Source: Halioglobus sp. (lineage in GTDB: Bacteria; Pseudomonadota; Gammaproteobacteria; Pseudomonadales; Halieaceae). Taken from it: a stretch of DNA of 41,821 bases. Where the stretch lies: assembly GCA_002699145.1 (NCBI GenBank), contig PABK01000057.1:1-41821 (forward strand), in the 5' to 3' direction. Every line of letters starts with the position of its first letter. Position 1 is the stretch's first letter. A program made the position numbers and the translations under genes. The notes under the pieces are model-generated. The model worked only from the letters and a program-made list of their open reading frames with translations, was not told the DNA's origin and made no database searches. Positions 40,608 to 41,821 of the stretch are shown one piece after another.

Positions 40608-41821
40608 ATGGCAACCGCAGCAGATCCGAGAGAACTATTAGAACACTCCGCCATGAACGGATTCCAGGTGATGGCGGTGGTGATCTGCATAGCCCTGAAC
40701 GCCCTCGACGGCTTTGACGTCCTTGCGATCAGCTTCGCCTCGCCGGGCATCGCCGCCGAGTGGTCCATCAACCGCGCCGAACTCGGCGTTGTGCTCGCCA
40801 TGGAACTGGTAGGGATGGCCATAGGCTCGATTACCCTGGGTGGTCTGGCGGACCGGATCGGGCGACGGCCGACTATTCTCGCCTGCCTGGTGCTGATGAC
40901 AGCAGGCATGTATATGGCCTCATTGTCGCAATCGATCTCCGGTCTGTTAACCGTGAGATTTGTCACCGGTCTTGGTATTGGCGGCATGCTTGCGTCAACC
41001 AATGCCATGGTTGCGGAGTATTCCAACGCCAGGCGCAGAAACCTGGCGGTTATCCTGATGGCCACAGGCTACCCCCTGGGTGCCACGCTCGGCGGTTCTG
41101 TGGCTTCCGTGTTACTGCAGCATTCGGACTGGCGTGCAGTATTCGAATTTGGCGCCATATGCACCGGTGCGTTTTTTGTCATTGTCTGGTTCTGGTTACC
41201 GGAATCTATCGAGTACCTGTGCAAGCATCCCAATGAAAAGTCCCTGCTGCGCGTAAACCAGACGCTTAAAAAGATGGGACACGAGACCGTCAGTGAATTG
41301 CCGGCAGTGAATGGCGATCAGCCCAGGCTCAATTACGGTGCATTGTTTTCCGATCGCTTCCGCAGCCTGACAGTGCTGCTGTGTTTCGCCTACTTCTTCC
41401 ATATCATGACCTTCTATTACATTCTCAAATGGATCCCGAAGATCGTCGTGGATATGGGCTACGAACCGTCTTCTGCCGGCACCGTTCTGGTCTGGGCAAA
41501 CGTCGGCGGCGCCTGCGGTGCCCTGTTCCTGGGCTTGTTCTCCAGCCGCTTCGGCCTGCGCAGGTTGCTGGTGATCCTGCTGGTTATTGCCTTCCTGATG
41601 GTGAGCTTCTTCGGCCTGGGGCAGTCCTCCCTGGCGACCCTGTCTGCGGTGTCAGCCGCCACAGGATTTTTCACCAATGCGGGCGTGGTGGGCTTTTATG
41701 CGCTATTGGCATCGACGTTCCCGTCAGAGGTCAGGGCGAGCGGTACCGGCCTGGTGATAGGCATTGGCCGTGGCGGGGCGGCGCTGGGGCCGGTGGTGGC
41801 GGGTATTCTCTTTACCTCCGG
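40608..41821 (+). CDS. aromatic-acid MFS transporter (AAHS type), cut by window end
   Basis: The 404 codons in the window begin at the ATG at 40608, with ACAGGAGAG upstream. Transmembrane helices are regular. Diagnostic sites are ALDGFDVLAISFASPGIAAE in the first helix and loop, as in PcaK-type aromatic acid:H+ symporters, GGLADRIGRRPTI in the 2-3 loop, and WLPESIEYL before the central loop. It likely imports 4-hydroxybenzoate or protocatechuate. The C-terminus lies outside the window. It is the last visible gene of the operon, 18 bases after the aldehyde dehydrogenase. Confidence 0.9.
   Translation, partial: MATAADPRELLEHSAMNGFQVMAVVICIALNALDGFDVLAISFASPGIAAEWSINRAELGVVLAMELVGMAIGSITLGGLADRIGRRPTILACLVLMTAGMYMASLSQSISGLLTVRFVTGLGIGGMLASTNAMVAEYSNARRRNLAVILMATGYPLGATLGGSVASVLLQHSDWRAVFEFGAICTGAFFVIVWFWLPESIEYLCKHPNEKSLLRVNQTLKKMGHETVSELPAVNGDQPRLNYGALFSDRFRSLTVLLCFAYFFHIMTFYYILKWIPKIVVDMGYEPSSAGTVLVWANVGGACGALFLGLFSSRFGLRRLLVILLVIAFLMVSFFGLGQSSLATLSAVSAATGFFTNAGVVGFYALLASTFPSEVRASGTGLVIGIGRGGAALGPVVAGILFTS

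Overview
The window looks like DNA of a gammaproteobacterium. It has a plasmid-type backbone and mobile-element debris on the left (about 1-25.1 kb) and an intact aromatic-catabolism cluster on the right (about 25.1-41.8 kb). The gammaproteobacterial guess rests on a pobA of Pseudomonas type, a divergent AraC-type regulator, TonB-receptor and sulfatase neighbours, and overall protein flavour. No rRNA or housekeeping marker is present to confirm it.

Left part. Positions 1-3.1 kb hold an edge fragment that may be an IS5-like transposase start, a truncated GIY-YIG-type nuclease N-terminus, a conserved protein of unknown function, and a hybrid histidine-kinase-like protein with Arg where the phospho-acceptor His should be. 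Positions 3.5-6.8 kb carry a protein with three tandem DnaT-type domains, a zeta-toxin/Phd-like antitoxin pair and a tyrosine recombinase. Positions 7.6-12.2 kb form one leftward block: parA, parB, a MobH/TraI_2-like protein without visible metal ligands, and an antitoxin/RES-toxin pair, followed by a Rho-independent terminator. Positions 12.2-14.7 kb contain an iteron origin, a Rep_3-type initiator and a second ParB-like gene with a perfect 22-bp palindrome just upstream.

Positions 14.7-18.6 kb are an insertion-like island. It starts with an IS3 remnant, a nonsense-interrupted pseudogene and a ParE remnant. These are followed by a ribbon-helix-helix protein, a cytosine-5 methyltransferase, a PD-(D/E)XK endonuclease and a truncated membrane ORF, joined by 4-bp overlaps (a probable type II restriction-modification operon). 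Positions 18.5-21.2 kb return to backbone genes: a secreted protein, a hypothetical, RadC and a 66-aa protein. Positions 21.4-25.3 kb are a graveyard of a Tn3 transposase C-terminus, a coiled-coil protein remnant, a REP-like inverted pair and a Tn3 transposase lacking its C-terminus. These lie against the last 78 codons of a TonB-dependent receptor.

Right part. A periplasmic sulfatase and an AraC regulator read leftward. pobA makes protocatechuate from 4-hydroxybenzoate. A 54-aa Cys-rich protein and a LysR-type regulator with two DNA-binding domains follow. From 31.1 kb a tightly spaced rightward operon encodes the whole protocatechuate 4,5-cleavage pathway: LigK, LigU, a 6PGDH-like protein, LigJ, LigI, LigC, an aldo/keto reductase, LigA, LigB, a 71-aa protein, an aldehyde dehydrogenase and an aromatic-acid MFS transporter cut by the window end. 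Together these genes could take an aromatic aldehyde or 4-hydroxybenzoate to pyruvate and oxaloacetate.

Rep, ParA/ParB and several addiction modules next to a complete catabolic operon fit either a catabolic plasmid or chromid, or a plasmid integrated beside a chromosomal lig locus. The window alone cannot decide between them.
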